46,090 bases of DNA from a virus, in IMG/VR virus record IMGVR_UViG_3300010373_000065, positions 1 through 46,090 of that record. One strand, 5' to 3'. Made by a program: the position numbers and the translations under genes. Each line of letters begins with the position of its first letter. Position 1 is the stretch's first letter. Under the pieces are notes generated by a model. The model was given only the letters and a program-made list of their open reading frames with translations, was not told the origin of the DNA and did not search any database. Of this stretch, positions 1-8,167 are shown piece after piece.

Positions 1-2
1 CC

Positions 3-734
3 GTGAGCGCCGACGAGCCGCTGGACCTAGATGCGATCCGTCTGCGCAACGCGACTGCCATCAGAAGCGCGGAGCACGGCGAGACCGGGGCGTACAGCAA
101 GGTCTATAGGTCCGCTCTCGACGTGCTCGCCCTCATCGTCGCCGTGCGCGAGCGGGACGCCGAGATCGCGCGGTTGCGGGATGAGTCGGCGTGGTGGTCT
201 GCTCCGGGTGCGGAGATTCGCCTAACCGCTGAGATAGGGCGACTGCGGGAGTTGCTGCGGCAATACGGCGAGCACCGCGCGCACTGCGACACCATGGGCG
301 GCACCAAGCCCTGCGTCTGCGGGCTCGACCAGGCGTTGCGCCAGACCGGCACCGAACCACCACAACCAGCGGAGGAAGACATGACGCACGTCACGCCGAA
401 CGTACCCATCGCCCCGATCACGCCCACGATTGGACGGATCGTCCACTACCGGCTCAGTGCGGCGGACGCAGAGGCAATCAACAGACGCCGCGAGCACACG
501 CAGGCGCATCTCGACGAGCACCGCGCGAACTCAAACGGCGTGCAAGTGCACATCGGCAATCACGTGGAGGAGGGTGATGTCTTCCCGATGGTCATCACGC
601 GCGTATGGCAGCCCGGCGAGTCGGAGGGCCACGTCAACGGACAGGTGATGCTCGATGGCAACGATTTGCTCTGGGTGACTTCGGTGAAGGTCGGCAGTGG
701 ACCCCGCACGTTCTCATGGCCCGAACGCGGATGA
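3..734 (+). CDS. Early-region phage protein, probable two-part fusion
   Basis: This 243-residue protein starts at a GTG two bases inside the window, so the true start may lie upstream. Residues 45-90 are charged and likely helical. Residues 95-107 hold three cysteines (CDTMGGTKPCVCG), a possible metal site. From about residue 127 a different domain follows (IGRIVHYRL ... VHIGNHVEEGDVFPMVITRVW ... FSWPER), which resembles small stand-alone phage proteins I have seen but cannot name. An in-frame ATG at 381, preceded by a GGAGG-like ribosome site, could start that second domain separately. The stop overlaps the next start (ATGA). Function unknown. Confidence 0.6.
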   Translation: MSADEPLDLDAIRLRNATAIRSAEHGETGAYSKVYRSALDVLALIVAVRERDAEIARLRDESAWWSAPGAEIRLTAEIGRLRELLRQYGEHRAHCDTMGGTKPCVCGLDQALRQTGTEPPQPAEEDMTHVTPNVPIAPITPTIGRIVHYRLSAADAEAINRRREHTQAHLDEHRANSNGVQVHIGNHVEEGDVFPMVITRVWQPGESEGHVNGQVMLDGNDLLWVTSVKVGSGPRTFSWPERG

Positions 735-1057
735 GCGACGTGACCCCGACCGTGATCCAGCGGCTGCGCGAGGTGCTTAGCGCCGAGCGCGTCGAACTTG
801 GCTCGCATGGACACCACGACTTCGATACGTGGGTCTGGATGACACAGCGCACGGACACGGCCATCGCCGCCGTCGAGCAGGAACTGGCCGCCAAGGACGC
901 CGAGATCGCCGAACTCAGGAAGCGGCCGACGCTGGAAGAAGCTGCGGCTGTGATCCGGGCGGCGTGGTGTCACGTGGCATTCGATCACAGCGATCCGTCG
1001 TTGCTAGCACTCGGCAGGCTCTACGCCGAGAAGGCGCGAGCCGAGGCCCCGAAGTGA
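731..1057 (+). CDS. Hypothetical early protein
   Basis: This is a 108-residue soluble protein of unknown function. I chose the ATG at 731 because it overlaps the upstream stop as ATGA; the longer open frame upstream is only a shadow of the first gene. The middle carries a charged helical stretch (AIAAVEQELAAKDAEIAELRKR) that could form a short coiled coil, similar in style to the first gene (VRERDAEIARLRDE). The stop overlaps the RusA-like gene as GTGA, so the two are probably translationally coupled. I recognise no catalytic motif. Confidence 0.6.
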   Translation: MSDVTPTVIQRLREVLSAERVELGSHGHHDFDTWVWMTQRTDTAIAAVEQELAAKDAEIAELRKRPTLEEAAAVIRAAWCHVAFDHSDPSLLALGRLYAEKARAEAPK

Positions 1058-1566
1058 GCATCGGACTCACCGACGAGCAGATCCGGCGCGGGCTCATCGC
1101 CCAGGGCGTGCCGCCCGAGAAGGCGAGCCGTGCGCTCGGTTCCGCTTTTCGCGCCAATCGCCAGCTGCAAAAGCAGGAACCGACGCTCGCCGCGGCGCCT
1201 TCCGGCCCGGTCACGCTCGTGCTGCCGTGGAGCTGCTTGGTCTCCGACAATCGCCACCGCGGGCCCGTGAGCTCGCGCGCCGACGCCGCGGCGTACAAGC
1301 TCGCCCGGACGCGCGCCCACGCCGACGCCGCCGAACAGTGGGGGCCGCGGGCGCCCTTCTCTGGACGGATCGCCCTGGTTGCACGTATCTTCCCGCCTAA
1401 CGCGCAACGCCGGGACGTCGGCAACTTCGCCAAGTGCGTGAAAGACGCGCTGTCCGGCGTGGCGTACGCGGACGACGTGCAGGTGGTCGACGAGCGGTGG
1501 ATCAAAGCGGCGATCGACGTGGACCGCCCGCGCGCTGAGATTCTGATCGAGGAGCTGGCGCCATGA
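1054..1566 (+). CDS. rusA: RusA-like Holliday junction resolvase
   Basis: This is a 170-residue protein starting at a GTG that overlaps the previous stop. The C-terminal 120 residues carry the RusA signature: a basic stretch, then RRDVGNFAKCVKDALSGVAY with aspartates 121 and 131, followed by the acidic AYADDVQV (Asp140, Asp141). RusA enzymes are homodimeric, metal-dependent nucleases that cut Holliday junctions; lambdoid phages carry them near the end of the early region to resolve branched DNA before packaging. The first 45 residues (LTDEQIRRGLIAQGVPPEKA) are extra relative to the roughly 120-residue classic form and look like a small helical domain. Its position shortly before the terminase genes is typical. 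Confidence 0.85.
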   Translation: MSIGLTDEQIRRGLIAQGVPPEKASRALGSAFRANRQLQKQEPTLAAAPSGPVTLVLPWSCLVSDNRHRGPVSSRADAAAYKLARTRAHADAAEQWGPRAPFSGRIALVARIFPPNAQRRDVGNFAKCVKDALSGVAYADDVQVVDERWIKAAIDVDRPRAEILIEELAP

Positions 1567-1760
1567 TGAGCGAGCGGGAGATCCTTCTCCGGCTCATGGA
1601 ACTTGAGAAGGAAATGGACGCGCAACTCAGGGAGGCGCATGAGCATGGTTTCCCCGTGTTGTTCTGGGACAAGAACTGTGTTGAGAGGGCAGTTCTCCGC
1701 CAAGTCGTCGGCCTCCCCGAAGTGCCCTACGGTCCAGCCGACTGCATGGCAGGATGGTGA
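1563..1760 (+). CDS. Hypothetical small protein
   Basis: This is a 65-residue protein whose ATG overlaps the RusA stop (ATGA). Its first half is a charged amphipathic helix (EREILLRLMELEKEMDAQLREA) that probably oligomerises or binds a partner. The rest (FPVLFWDKNCVERAVLRQVVGLPEVPYGP) is mixed. I see no metal, membrane or nucleotide motif. The tight coupling with the resolvase gene argues that it is real. Confidence 0.55.
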   Translation: MMSEREILLRLMELEKEMDAQLREAHEHGFPVLFWDKNCVERAVLRQVVGLPEVPYGPADCMAGW

Positions 1761-2071
1761 CGATGGGTAAGGGCTTCGACGCGCGCGACGCACAAATCAA
1801 GCGGCACAAGCGGCTGCTCGCCATCGTCGTGCGCAAGCCCGAGGATTACCGCCCGTACGGCGCCGTCGATCGCGACATGGGCGCCGGCGACTGCTCGATG
1901 GGCTGCAAGCACGCGCTCGCGTTGCCGGAGCCGTACGGCTCCGATTGGGTTGTGTGCACGAACGAGAAGTCGCATCGGAGCGGGCTGCTGACGTTCGAGC
2001 ATCAAGGCTGCCCGAAGTTCGAGGCTGGCGCGAACCGCTGGCAGGACGAGACGCCGGAGGGAGCATCATGA
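1754..2071 (+). CDS. Cysteine-containing phage protein, possible zinc ribbon
   Basis: This is a 105-residue protein. Residues 45-90 hold conserved-looking cysteines: CSMGCKH, then DWVVCTN, then LTFEHQGCPKFE. That spacing suggests a metal-stabilised fold, and the run GLLTFEHQGC is a pattern I associate with a small conserved bacterial and phage family without a known role. The N-terminus is basic (KRHKRLLAIVVRKPED). Three starts are possible within nine bases (ATG 1754, GTG 1757 which forms GTGA with the previous stop, ATG 1763). The stop forms ATGA with the next gene. Confidence 0.6.
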   Translation: MVTMGKGFDARDAQIKRHKRLLAIVVRKPEDYRPYGAVDRDMGAGDCSMGCKHALALPEPYGSDWVVCTNEKSHRSGLLTFEHQGCPKFEAGANRWQDETPEGAS

Positions 2072-2283
2072 CGACGCGCAAAGATGCTTATGTGTGCTAC
2101 GCGCTTGCCATCTTCGTGGTGCTCTGCGCGATCGTCGACGTCTGTGCGGCAATCGTCGCCCGGTCGGCCGCGTTGGGTGTCTACGCTGTCGTATTCGTTG
2201 CGTTAGGCTTCGGGTTCCGCGAGGTGGGGTCTGGGTTTCAGGATTTATCGGCGCACGAAAAGCAACCGCCGGAGTCACCATGA
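2068..2283 (+). CDS. Small two-span membrane protein
   Basis: This is a 71-residue protein starting at an ATG that overlaps the previous stop. Residues 8-29 (YVCYALAIFVVLCAIVDVCAAI) and 33-48 (SAALGVYAVVFVALGFGF) are strongly hydrophobic and likely form two membrane helices, with a short polar tail ending in HEKQPPESP. Small early membrane proteins of this kind in phages can affect host functions or superinfection, but nothing here identifies the role. The second helix contains an Ala-Leu-Gly written with the GTTAGGC motif discussed in the findings. Confidence 0.6.
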   Translation: MTTRKDAYVCYALAIFVVLCAIVDVCAAIVARSAALGVYAVVFVALGFGFREVGSGFQDLSAHEKQPPESP

Positions 2284-2579
2284 CGAACAAGGACAGCCGC
2301 GGCGCCGTAGAGATCACGATCAACGGGAACAAGCGTGCGTTGCCGGCGCGGCCGCAGCGCGTCGCGTGGATCGCTCGATGCCTTCGGTGCCGGCGGTGGT
2401 TCTACGCGGCGTTCGTGGAGGACAACGATGAAACTCGCGAGCAGATGACCAGCGCGAAGGCGCTGGATCCCAAAGCCGTGGCCAAGGTATCGACCCAGGA
2501 GGGACACCGCATCGTACTGACAGAGCCCATGTGCGAATGCAGAAAGCGGCACCTGCGCAAAGTGGAGGACGGTGAGTGA
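2280..2579 (+). CDS. Hypothetical protein with two CxxC-like pairs
   Basis: This is a 99-residue basic protein. I took the ATG at 2280, which overlaps the upstream stop (ATGA), over the longer upstream open frame. It has ARCLRCRRWFYAAF near residue 33 and EPMCECRKRH near the C-terminus, so four cysteines in two close pairs could bind one zinc ion. The positive charge (RGAVEITINGNKRALPARPQR) would suit nucleic acid binding. The function is unknown. The stop overlaps the next GTG. Confidence 0.55.
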   Translation: MTNKDSRGAVEITINGNKRALPARPQRVAWIARCLRCRRWFYAAFVEDNDETREQMTSAKALDPKAVAKVSTQEGHRIVLTEPMCECRKRHLRKVEDGE

Positions 2580-2803
2580 GCGACGCGACGGTTAGGCCAG
2601 CGCTGACGCCGGCGGAATATGCCGACCTGCTGGATAGTGCGAGCTACGCTGCTCGCTACGCATTTCTCAGGACGACGGCTGCAGCGCTGGACGATCTTAG
2701 AGAGATGATCAGCGCACACAATCTGACGGCCGCCGAGCGCATTTCCGCCGGCCAAACGATCGCTGCGCTCGCGACCCTACTTCGACCGTGGCAGGGACCA
2801 TGA
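2576..2803 (+). CDS. Hypothetical small protein
   Basis: This is a 75-residue, probably all-helical protein starting at a GTG within GAGTGA, overlapping the preceding stop. The sequence (LTPAEYADLLDSASYAARYAFLRTT ... MISAHNLTAAERISAGQTIAALATLLRPW) lacks cysteines and membrane spans. It belongs to a chain of short overlapping early genes. No family is recognised. Confidence 0.5.
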   Translation: MSDATVRPALTPAEYADLLDSASYAARYAFLRTTAAALDDLREMISAHNLTAAERISAGQTIAALATLLRPWQGP

Positions 2804-2946
2804 CGATCGTTCCTCGAATCGTGCTCCTGTGGCTGGCGCTCATCTGCTTCGTCCTCGCGGCGGTCGGCGTACCATTCCCGCGCGTCAACCTCACCGCGTT
2901 GGGCCTCGCCTTCTTTGTCGCGTCGCTGTTGTTCGTCCGTTCGTGA
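2800..2946 (+). CDS. Tiny two-span membrane protein
   Basis: This 48-residue open frame starts at an ATG that overlaps the previous stop (ATGA). Residues 6-23 (RIVLLWLALICFVLAAVG) and 32-46 (TALGLAFFVASLLFV) form two hydrophobic segments joined by a short loop (VPFPRVN). The hairpin-like membrane layout resembles other tiny phage membrane proteins. It is supported only by overlap, codon use and hydrophobic periodicity. Function unknown. Confidence 0.45.
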   Translation: MTIVPRIVLLWLALICFVLAAVGVPFPRVNLTALGLAFFVASLLFVRS

Positions 2947-2985
2947 TGGACCCGTTTCCCCCTCCGCCCGAAATAGGTGATCGCA

Positions 2986-3087
2986 ATGGCCAAACGACTT
3001 CCGGCAGCACTCAAGGAGCACCAGTTCAAGAAGGGCGGCGGCCGCGTCGGCACGACCAAAAAGACAGCGCCGCCGAAGAAGAAGTGA
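2986..3087 (+). CDS. Tiny lysine-rich protein
   Basis: This 33-residue protein is very basic (MAKRLPAALKEHQFKKGGGR then GTTKKTAPPKKK). It starts at an ATG with AGGTGA about 8 bases upstream and its stop overlaps the GTG start of the next gene. It may be a small nucleic-acid-binding or charge-neutralising peptide; this is inference from composition only. It resembles in style the three tiny basic genes at 9373-9959. Confidence 0.4.
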   Translation: MAKRLPAALKEHQFKKGGGRVGTTKKTAPPKKK

Positions 3088-3443
3088 GCGACGCGCGCCG
3101 CACCTTCGCCGATCTCGAGAACGAGCGTCGCCAGCAGCGCGCCTTCTCCACGCTCGCCAACAACACGATCCTCGATGCGCTCCACGAGGAGTTCGGCGTC
3201 GAGCGCACGCTCGGCTACGATGCCGTCGTGGCGGCAATCAAGGCGAAGTTCGGCGAGGATGCGCGGATGGTGATGATCCCGGCGCACATTCCCTACGACG
3301 CGCCGATCGAGGCAATGCTGAGCATGGGCTGCCTCGTCATTGAGACCGGGCCGCCTGAGTCGCCCGAGACCGTGTGGTCGCGCGAACTCCGGATCGATCC
3401 TGACGCGGCGCGCATCGCGCTCGCTGTGACACCGCCGACGTAA
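3084..3443 (+). CDS. Hypothetical early protein
   Basis: This is a 119-residue protein. I chose the GTG at 3084 (GTGA overlap with the tiny gene before it). The sequence has a helical N-terminus (SDARRTFADLENERRQQRAF), a middle part (ILDALHEEFGVERTLGYDAVVAAIKAKFGEDA) and a C-terminal half that could be a small alpha/beta fold (ARMVMIPAHIPYD ... MGCLVIETG). I recognise no family. Confidence 0.5.
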   Translation: MSDARRTFADLENERRQQRAFSTLANNTILDALHEEFGVERTLGYDAVVAAIKAKFGEDARMVMIPAHIPYDAPIEAMLSMGCLVIETGPPESPETVWSRELRIDPDAARIALAVTPPT

Positions 3444-3459
3444 CCACAGTCTCCATCCC

Positions 3460-3819
3460 GTGAGCGCGGTCCCGCTGCCCGTTCCCCTTCTCCCGGCGAC
3501 GAAGCCGATGTCGGCCACGACGCACCTCGCGTCGGGCGAGCGGTTTGTCCTCTGGACCAACGTTCACAAGATCCACTGCTGGCCACGCGAGCGAGGCGGA
3601 CACCGCATCAGCCGCGCGCTCTTCATCTTCGGCCAGGTCGGGCTCCAATGCACGGTCTGTGATCGGCGGCTCTACGTCGTGCACCATGTCGCGTCGAGCC
3701 AGCTCCTGACGGTCGCGGCGACGTACGACGAGCTGCTCGCCATCCAGCGGGAGCGCATGACGGAATTTGAGGCGCTACATTATCTCGGCGTAATCGCACC
3801 ACCCGGCGCGCGCGCGTAA
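3460..3819 (+). CDS. Hypothetical protein, last gene before packaging module
   Basis: This is a 119-residue protein starting at GTG 3460. It has scattered cysteines and histidines: HKIHCWPRERGGHR, then GLQCTVCDRRLYVVHH around residues 60-76, where the CxxC and two histidines could hold a zinc ion. The protein ends 110 bases before the next gene, and a hairpin lies in that gap, so this gene probably closes the early transcription unit. Function unknown. Confidence 0.5.
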   Translation: MSAVPLPVPLLPATKPMSATTHLASGERFVLWTNVHKIHCWPRERGGHRISRALFIFGQVGLQCTVCDRRLYVVHHVASSQLLTVAATYDELLAIQRERMTEFEALHYLGVIAPPGARA

Positions 3820-3860
3820 GGCACGTCCGCCGTACGACAATCCAAGTACCTCCGGCCTGT

Positions 3861-3898
3861 CGCCGGCTCGCTCCACTCCTGGGGCGCGCCGGCGTTTT
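3861..3898 (+). terminator. Possible terminator between early and late regions
   Basis: A 7-base stem (CGCCGGC at 3861-3867 pairing with GCCGGCG at 3888-3894) with a 20-base loop is followed directly by TTTT. The loop is long and the T-run short, so this is a modest candidate. It lies in the only gap of about 100 bases between the early gene end (3819) and the terminase operon (3929), where a terminator and a late promoter would be expected. Confidence 0.35.
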
Positions 3899-3928
3899 CG
3901 TTTCCCATTCCTCGAGCGCAATGCACCG

Positions 3929-4141
3929 ATGGCACCGCCAACCGAACCGAGCGAGCCCGTTAGCGGCTACACGGTGGCCGACGTGCTCGAGGACATGCTC
4001 GACGAACTCCGCTCGTTGACCAAGGGCGGCATGGCCGGGATGCGACCCGCGACAATCGCGCGCTACGAGGCGGCGACGGACGTGCTGCGTGCGCTCCGCG
4101 TGTCCAACGCGCGCCGCCCGGGGTGGACGCTGCCGCAATGA
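3929..4141 (+). CDS. Hypothetical protein preceding small terminase
   Basis: This is a 70-residue protein, first gene of the late block. It is probably helical (GYTVADVLEDMLDELRSL ... MRPATIARYEAATDVLRALR). Its stop overlaps the ATG of the small terminase (ATGA), so it is likely co-translated with the packaging enzymes. No domain is recognised. Confidence 0.5.
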   Translation: MAPPTEPSEPVSGYTVADVLEDMLDELRSLTKGGMAGMRPATIARYEAATDVLRALRVSNARRPGWTLPQ

Positions 4142-4746
4142 GCAGGCCGAGCAAGGCACCCGAGGCGCCGGAGACGGAGCCGCCCACCGAAAGCACGGCC
4201 GACCGCGTGCTCCCCGAGCTCGAGCCGCTCACCGACAAGGAGCTGCGGTTCTGCCTAGAATACCTGATCGATCTCAATAAGGCGGCCGCGGCGCGTCGTG
4301 CCGCCTACTCACGCGCGACAGCGAGGCAGATCGGCTACGCGCTCTACCGCAAGCCGAACGTGCGCGCCGAGATCGATCGGCTCATGGCCGAGCGCGCGCA
4401 ACGGACCGAGATCACGGCCGACCGCGTGCTCCGCGAGCTCGAACAGATCGCGTTCAGCGATCTCCGCGATTTCCGCGTCTCGGATGCCGGCAAGCTTGCC
4501 CTCCGCGAGGACGCCGACCCGCTGGCGAGCCGGGCGGTGCAAAGCATCAAACGCGTGCGCAGCGAGGGCGAGAACGGCCACGTGACCACCACGGTCGAGA
4601 TCCGCCTCTGGTCCAAGCCGGAAGCGGTGCGCCTCGCGATGCAACATCTCGGCATGCTGCGCCAGTTCGTCGACGTGCACGACAGGACGCTCGAGCAGCT
4701 GCTGCGCGACGTCGCGCCGGCGCCCAAGCCCGAGGGCGAGACGTGA
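4138..4746 (+). CDS. terS: Terminase small subunit
   Basis: This 202-residue protein matches the Terminase_2 / XtmA-type layout. After a disordered N-terminus, residues 29-90 carry the DNA-binding part: LTDKELRFCLEYLIDLNKAAAARRAAYS, then a helix-turn-helix-like ATARQIGYALYRKPNVRAEI. Next comes the family's typical ITADRVLRELEQIAFSDLRDF. Small terminases form rings that recognise the packaging site and hand DNA to the large subunit. I chose the ATG at 4138 because it overlaps the upstream stop; the alternative ATG at 4123 lies inside the previous gene. The stop overlaps the large-subunit GTG. No cos or pac site could be identified by eye. Confidence 0.85.
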   Translation: MSRPSKAPEAPETEPPTESTADRVLPELEPLTDKELRFCLEYLIDLNKAAAARRAAYSRATARQIGYALYRKPNVRAEIDRLMAERAQRTEITADRVLRELEQIAFSDLRDFRVSDAGKLALREDADPLASRAVQSIKRVRSEGENGHVTTTVEIRLWSKPEAVRLAMQHLGMLRQFVDVHDRTLEQLLRDVAPAPKPEGET

Positions 4747-6356
4747 CGACCGCCGTCCGTCCGACCACGCGGCGGGAGCCGGCGACCGCGATCGAGCACG
4801 CGATTGCGCACCTCAAGGGCTCGTTCCGCGAGTGGGCGCGCCGGTGCTACCACATCCGCACCAAGGCCCAACGGATCGAGCCGCTCGAACTCAACGCGGT
4901 GCAGCTCGCGGTCGAACGCGCCGAACGCGAGGAACTCACGCGGAAAGGCGAAGCGCGGCTCTTCATCCTCAAAGCGCGGCAGCCCGGCGTGACGACGTAC
5001 GAGCAGGCGAAATCGCTCCATCTGATCTGGGGCACGCCGTACACGGATGCGCTGACTTTGGCCGACGCGCGCGATCGCACCGACGAGATCTTCGAGGTGA
5101 CGCGCCGCGCGATCGAGCATTTCCCGCGCGCGCTCCGTCCGGTGTTAGGCGACGCGCAGACGCGCGAGATCACCTTCCCGGGCCTGGACACGCGCTTCCT
5201 CACCGACACGGCACGCGGCGAGCCGGGCCGCGGCCTGACGTTAGGCCGGCTGCATTGCTCCGAGTTCGCGTACTTCGAGGATCCGGAGGGCGCACTGGGC
5301 TCGGCCGGCCCGGCGCTCATTCCGCGCGGCTCGGTCGTCGTGCTCGAGACCACGGCCAGCGGCCACGGGAGCGCGGCGCACACGTTCTGGCAGCACGCCG
5401 CCGAGAAAGGCTACCGTCCGCTCTTTTTCCCGTGGTGGGAGTGCGACCCGGCTAATTATCGGCTGCCGCTCATGGAGCCGGACGAGTTAGGCCCGCTCTC
5501 GGATGACGAGCGGACGTTGGTTGCACGGCATGGCGTGGCGCTCGAACAGATCAAGTGGCGGCGCGCCAAGATCGCGGAGTACGGCCGCACGATCTTCCTC
5601 CAGGAGTATGCCGAGGACGACGAGAGTTGCTGGGCGTCGGTCGAAGGCTTGTTCTACGACCAAGCCACGGTGCGCGCACTGGCGCTCCGCGCCCCGACGC
5701 CGATCGAGACGCACATGAACGGCGCGCTCGCACTCTATGTCGGCACGGACGATCTCGGGCAACTAGATCTGCCGTTAGGCGAGCGCTTGGTCGGCGGGTG
5801 CGATACGGCCGAGGGCGGCGGCGGCGACCGGACGGCCTGGGTGATTCGGAGTTTTCCCTCCTGGCATCTGGTCGCGACGTACGAAGATGCGCACGTCGAT
5901 CCCGTCGAAGCCGCGAAGGTGATGGACACGTGGTCGCGTCGACTCGCCGGCGCGCGCCCGCTGCCTTTCTGGGTGATCGAGAAGAACATGCACGGCATCA
6001 CCGTGCTCAGGACGCTGCGCGACACGCTCGAATACCCGACGTGGTCGCTCTATCACCGGGCGCCGCTCGATGAGTCGGCCGAGCGCTACCACGATCGCAT
6101 CGGCTGGGTCACCACCGCTGAGAGCAAGCCGCTCATGCTCGACGCTGGCCGCGAGCTCCTCAAGGCGGCCGCGGCGCACCACGTCGATGTGCCGTCCGCC
6201 GCGGCGATTCGCGATGCGGCCCGGGTGCTGCGCGGCGTCGTGGGCACGGCGCAGCTCAAGGGGAAAGACGCGCTTGTCGCGGAGATGTTGGCGTGGTTAG
6301 GCCGAGACAGCGCGGCACAGAACGAGAGCGCCGGCGGCGCGATGGTCACACTCTAA
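4743..6356 (+). CDS. terL: Terminase large subunit
   Basis: This is the 537-residue packaging motor: an N-terminal ATPase that translocates DNA into the prohead and a C-terminal RNase H-like nuclease that cuts it. The ATPase shows a variant Walker A (KARQPGVTTYEQ, residues 77-88) as often seen in phage terminases, and a Walker B-like strand (RLHCSEFAYFED, 169-180). A TTASG coupling-type motif follows at 203-207. The nuclease domain shows GGCDTAEGGGGDRTA (Asp354) and VIEKNMHG (Glu413). Length is usual for the family. GTG start, overlapping the small subunit by GTGA. Confidence 0.92.
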   Translation: MTTAVRPTTRREPATAIEHAIAHLKGSFREWARRCYHIRTKAQRIEPLELNAVQLAVERAEREELTRKGEARLFILKARQPGVTTYEQAKSLHLIWGTPYTDALTLADARDRTDEIFEVTRRAIEHFPRALRPVLGDAQTREITFPGLDTRFLTDTARGEPGRGLTLGRLHCSEFAYFEDPEGALGSAGPALIPRGSVVVLETTASGHGSAAHTFWQHAAEKGYRPLFFPWWECDPANYRLPLMEPDELGPLSDDERTLVARHGVALEQIKWRRAKIAEYGRTIFLQEYAEDDESCWASVEGLFYDQATVRALALRAPTPIETHMNGALALYVGTDDLGQLDLPLGERLVGGCDTAEGGGGDRTAWVIRSFPSWHLVATYEDAHVDPVEAAKVMDTWSRRLAGARPLPFWVIEKNMHGITVLRTLRDTLEYPTWSLYHRAPLDESAERYHDRIGWVTTAESKPLMLDAGRELLKAAAAHHVDVPSAAAIRDAARVLRGVVGTAQLKGKDALVAEMLAWLGRDSAAQNESAGGAMVTL

Positions 6357-6372
6357 ACACGGGGCCGCACTC

Positions 6373-8163
6373 ATGGCCGACACCGCAAGCTCGACCTCCT
6401 ACGCCACCTCAAGCATCCAGCGCGCGAATCCCACGACGGCACCGCGCTCGTGGCTCGAATACGAGCATCCCGACTACACGCGGCTCAAGAATCAGTGGGA
6501 GTACGCCATGGACCACTACACGGGCGACATCCTGCTGACGCGGAAGCTTGAGTTCTACTTGAAGCAGCGGGCGCAGGCGGAGTCGAACCAGAGCTACCAG
6601 GAGCGCGCGGCACTCGCCGACTACACGAATCACTTCGCGGCGATCGTGGACTCCATTGTCGGCATGGCGATGTCCGTCGAGGCGAACGCGAATCGCGTCT
6701 TCGGCACGGACAAGCAGCCAGGGTTAGGCGATCCGACCGACTTGACGACGCCGATCGGGAAGCTCTACGTGCGGTGCGATGACGAAGGGAATTCGTACGA
6801 GACCGTGCTCCGGCTCCTCGGCATGTATTTCACCGTCGTGCACCGCAGCTGGGGACTGGTTGACGCCGGGCCGGACGATGAGACGCGGCTGCGCTTCCTC
6901 GATCCGCGGATGGTCACCAACTGGTGGGTGAACCCCAATACCGGACTCTTGGAGCAGGTGCTGCTCAAGGAAGAGTCCGACCAACGGAGCGACATCAGGA
7001 CGAATCCCGCGGGCAAGGCCGCGTCGTGCCGGTACGTGCTCTTCGGGCTCGCGGGTTGGACCCGCTGGTACACGAACAAGAAGGGCGAGCCGCTGCAGGT
7101 GAAGGGCGCCGCCGGCGAGGGGACGTACTCATACAAAAGCTTCGACGGCACGCCGGTGCTACCGATCTATCCGTGCCGGTTGTCGCTGCGCCGGATGGTG
7201 GGCTGGCTCCTGGCGAAGAAAGGCAACGCGATCTACAACGCGGAGTCGGCGCGCGATCACCTCATCCGGGTCGCGAACTTCCCGCGGCTCAACGTGTGGG
7301 GACCGCCGGAGCACTTCAACAAGATCGAGAAGGATCTGGCGAAGGGCATGAACATGCTGCACAACCTGCCCTCGCAATCGCACGCGCACGACTTCATCGC
7401 GCCCAAGCCGGACAACGCTTCGGTGGCGACCGATGTGCTCAAACGCAAGGTCGAAGAATTCTGGATCACCGCGTTCCGCGAGTACTCGGATGCGGCGCAG
7501 CAGCGGACCGCGACGGAAGTGCGGCAGGATCTCGCGATGGGCGTCGGCGCATTCCTGCAGCTCTTCAAGTCCGCGATGGATGACGCCGAGAACAACGCGC
7601 TCTGGCGGATCGCGCAGCGGGAGTTCCCGGACGAGCCGGCGCGCTGGTTCGTGCCGCGCGTCCGGCGCTCGGACGATTTCAATCCGATGAATCCGGAGAC
7701 GATCATCACGAACATCGTCCAACGCGCGTGGGGCACCAACATCCAGAAGTCGGTTCCGTTAGACGCCGATGCGCTCTACGCCGCAGCGAAGGAAGTCGCG
7801 CAGCACATGGGCCTCCCGATCGATTCGTACCGGCTCAAGGCGGCGATCCGCGTGCGCATGTTCCAGGACCAGCAACAGACGGGCGTCACGATGCCCGCGG
7901 ACGTGCGCGCCGATTACACGGTGGACTGCGCGATCGCCCAGGGTCGCGTGTCGGAAGGCGAGCAGATCCAGGTCGAGGACCAGCAGGGCGCCAAGTCCAA
8001 GATCCTCAAGGTCGACAAGCTGCGGCAGGACGCGTTGGCGTTGGCGCAGCAGGACGACCAGCGCACGGCGCTCGAAGCGCAGCACTCGGTGTTCCCGGCA
8101 GCGGAGAAGCAGATGGCTGGCATCAAGGACGACCACAACCAGAACGGCGTGGTGGGCGCCTAA
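6373..8163 (+). CDS. Portal protein
   Basis: This 596-residue protein follows the large terminase and has the size and composition of a siphovirus portal, the dodecameric ring through which DNA enters the capsid. The N-terminal third (HPDYTRLKNQWEYAMDHYTGD) and a middle region with ARDHLIRVANFPRLN and EYSDAAQQRTATEVRQDLAMG are consistent with the portal wing and stem. The C-terminus is acidic and glutamine-rich. It lies between terminase and a MuF-like gene, the standard place. The call rests on position, size and general pattern more than on one diagnostic motif. Confidence 0.85.
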   Translation: MADTASSTSYATSSIQRANPTTAPRSWLEYEHPDYTRLKNQWEYAMDHYTGDILLTRKLEFYLKQRAQAESNQSYQERAALADYTNHFAAIVDSIVGMAMSVEANANRVFGTDKQPGLGDPTDLTTPIGKLYVRCDDEGNSYETVLRLLGMYFTVVHRSWGLVDAGPDDETRLRFLDPRMVTNWWVNPNTGLLEQVLLKEESDQRSDIRTNPAGKAASCRYVLFGLAGWTRWYTNKKGEPLQVKGAAGEGTYSYKSFDGTPVLPIYPCRLSLRRMVGWLLAKKGNAIYNAESARDHLIRVANFPRLNVWGPPEHFNKIEKDLAKGMNMLHNLPSQSHAHDFIAPKPDNASVATDVLKRKVEEFWITAFREYSDAAQQRTATEVRQDLAMGVGAFLQLFKSAMDDAENNALWRIAQREFPDEPARWFVPRVRRSDDFNPMNPETIITNIVQRAWGTNIQKSVPLDADALYAAAKEVAQHMGLPIDSYRLKAAIRVRMFQDQQQTGVTMPADVRADYTVDCAIAQGRVSEGEQIQVEDQQGAKSKILKVDKLRQDALALAQQDDQRTALEAQHSVFPAAEKQMAGIKDDHNQNGVVGA

Positions 8164-8167
8164 CGCA

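Noticed and set aside
3820-3928. cos or pac packaging site next to the terminase genes
   Set aside because: The gap is where one might expect it, but I see no repeat cluster or end signature that would distinguish such a site, so nothing is claimed.
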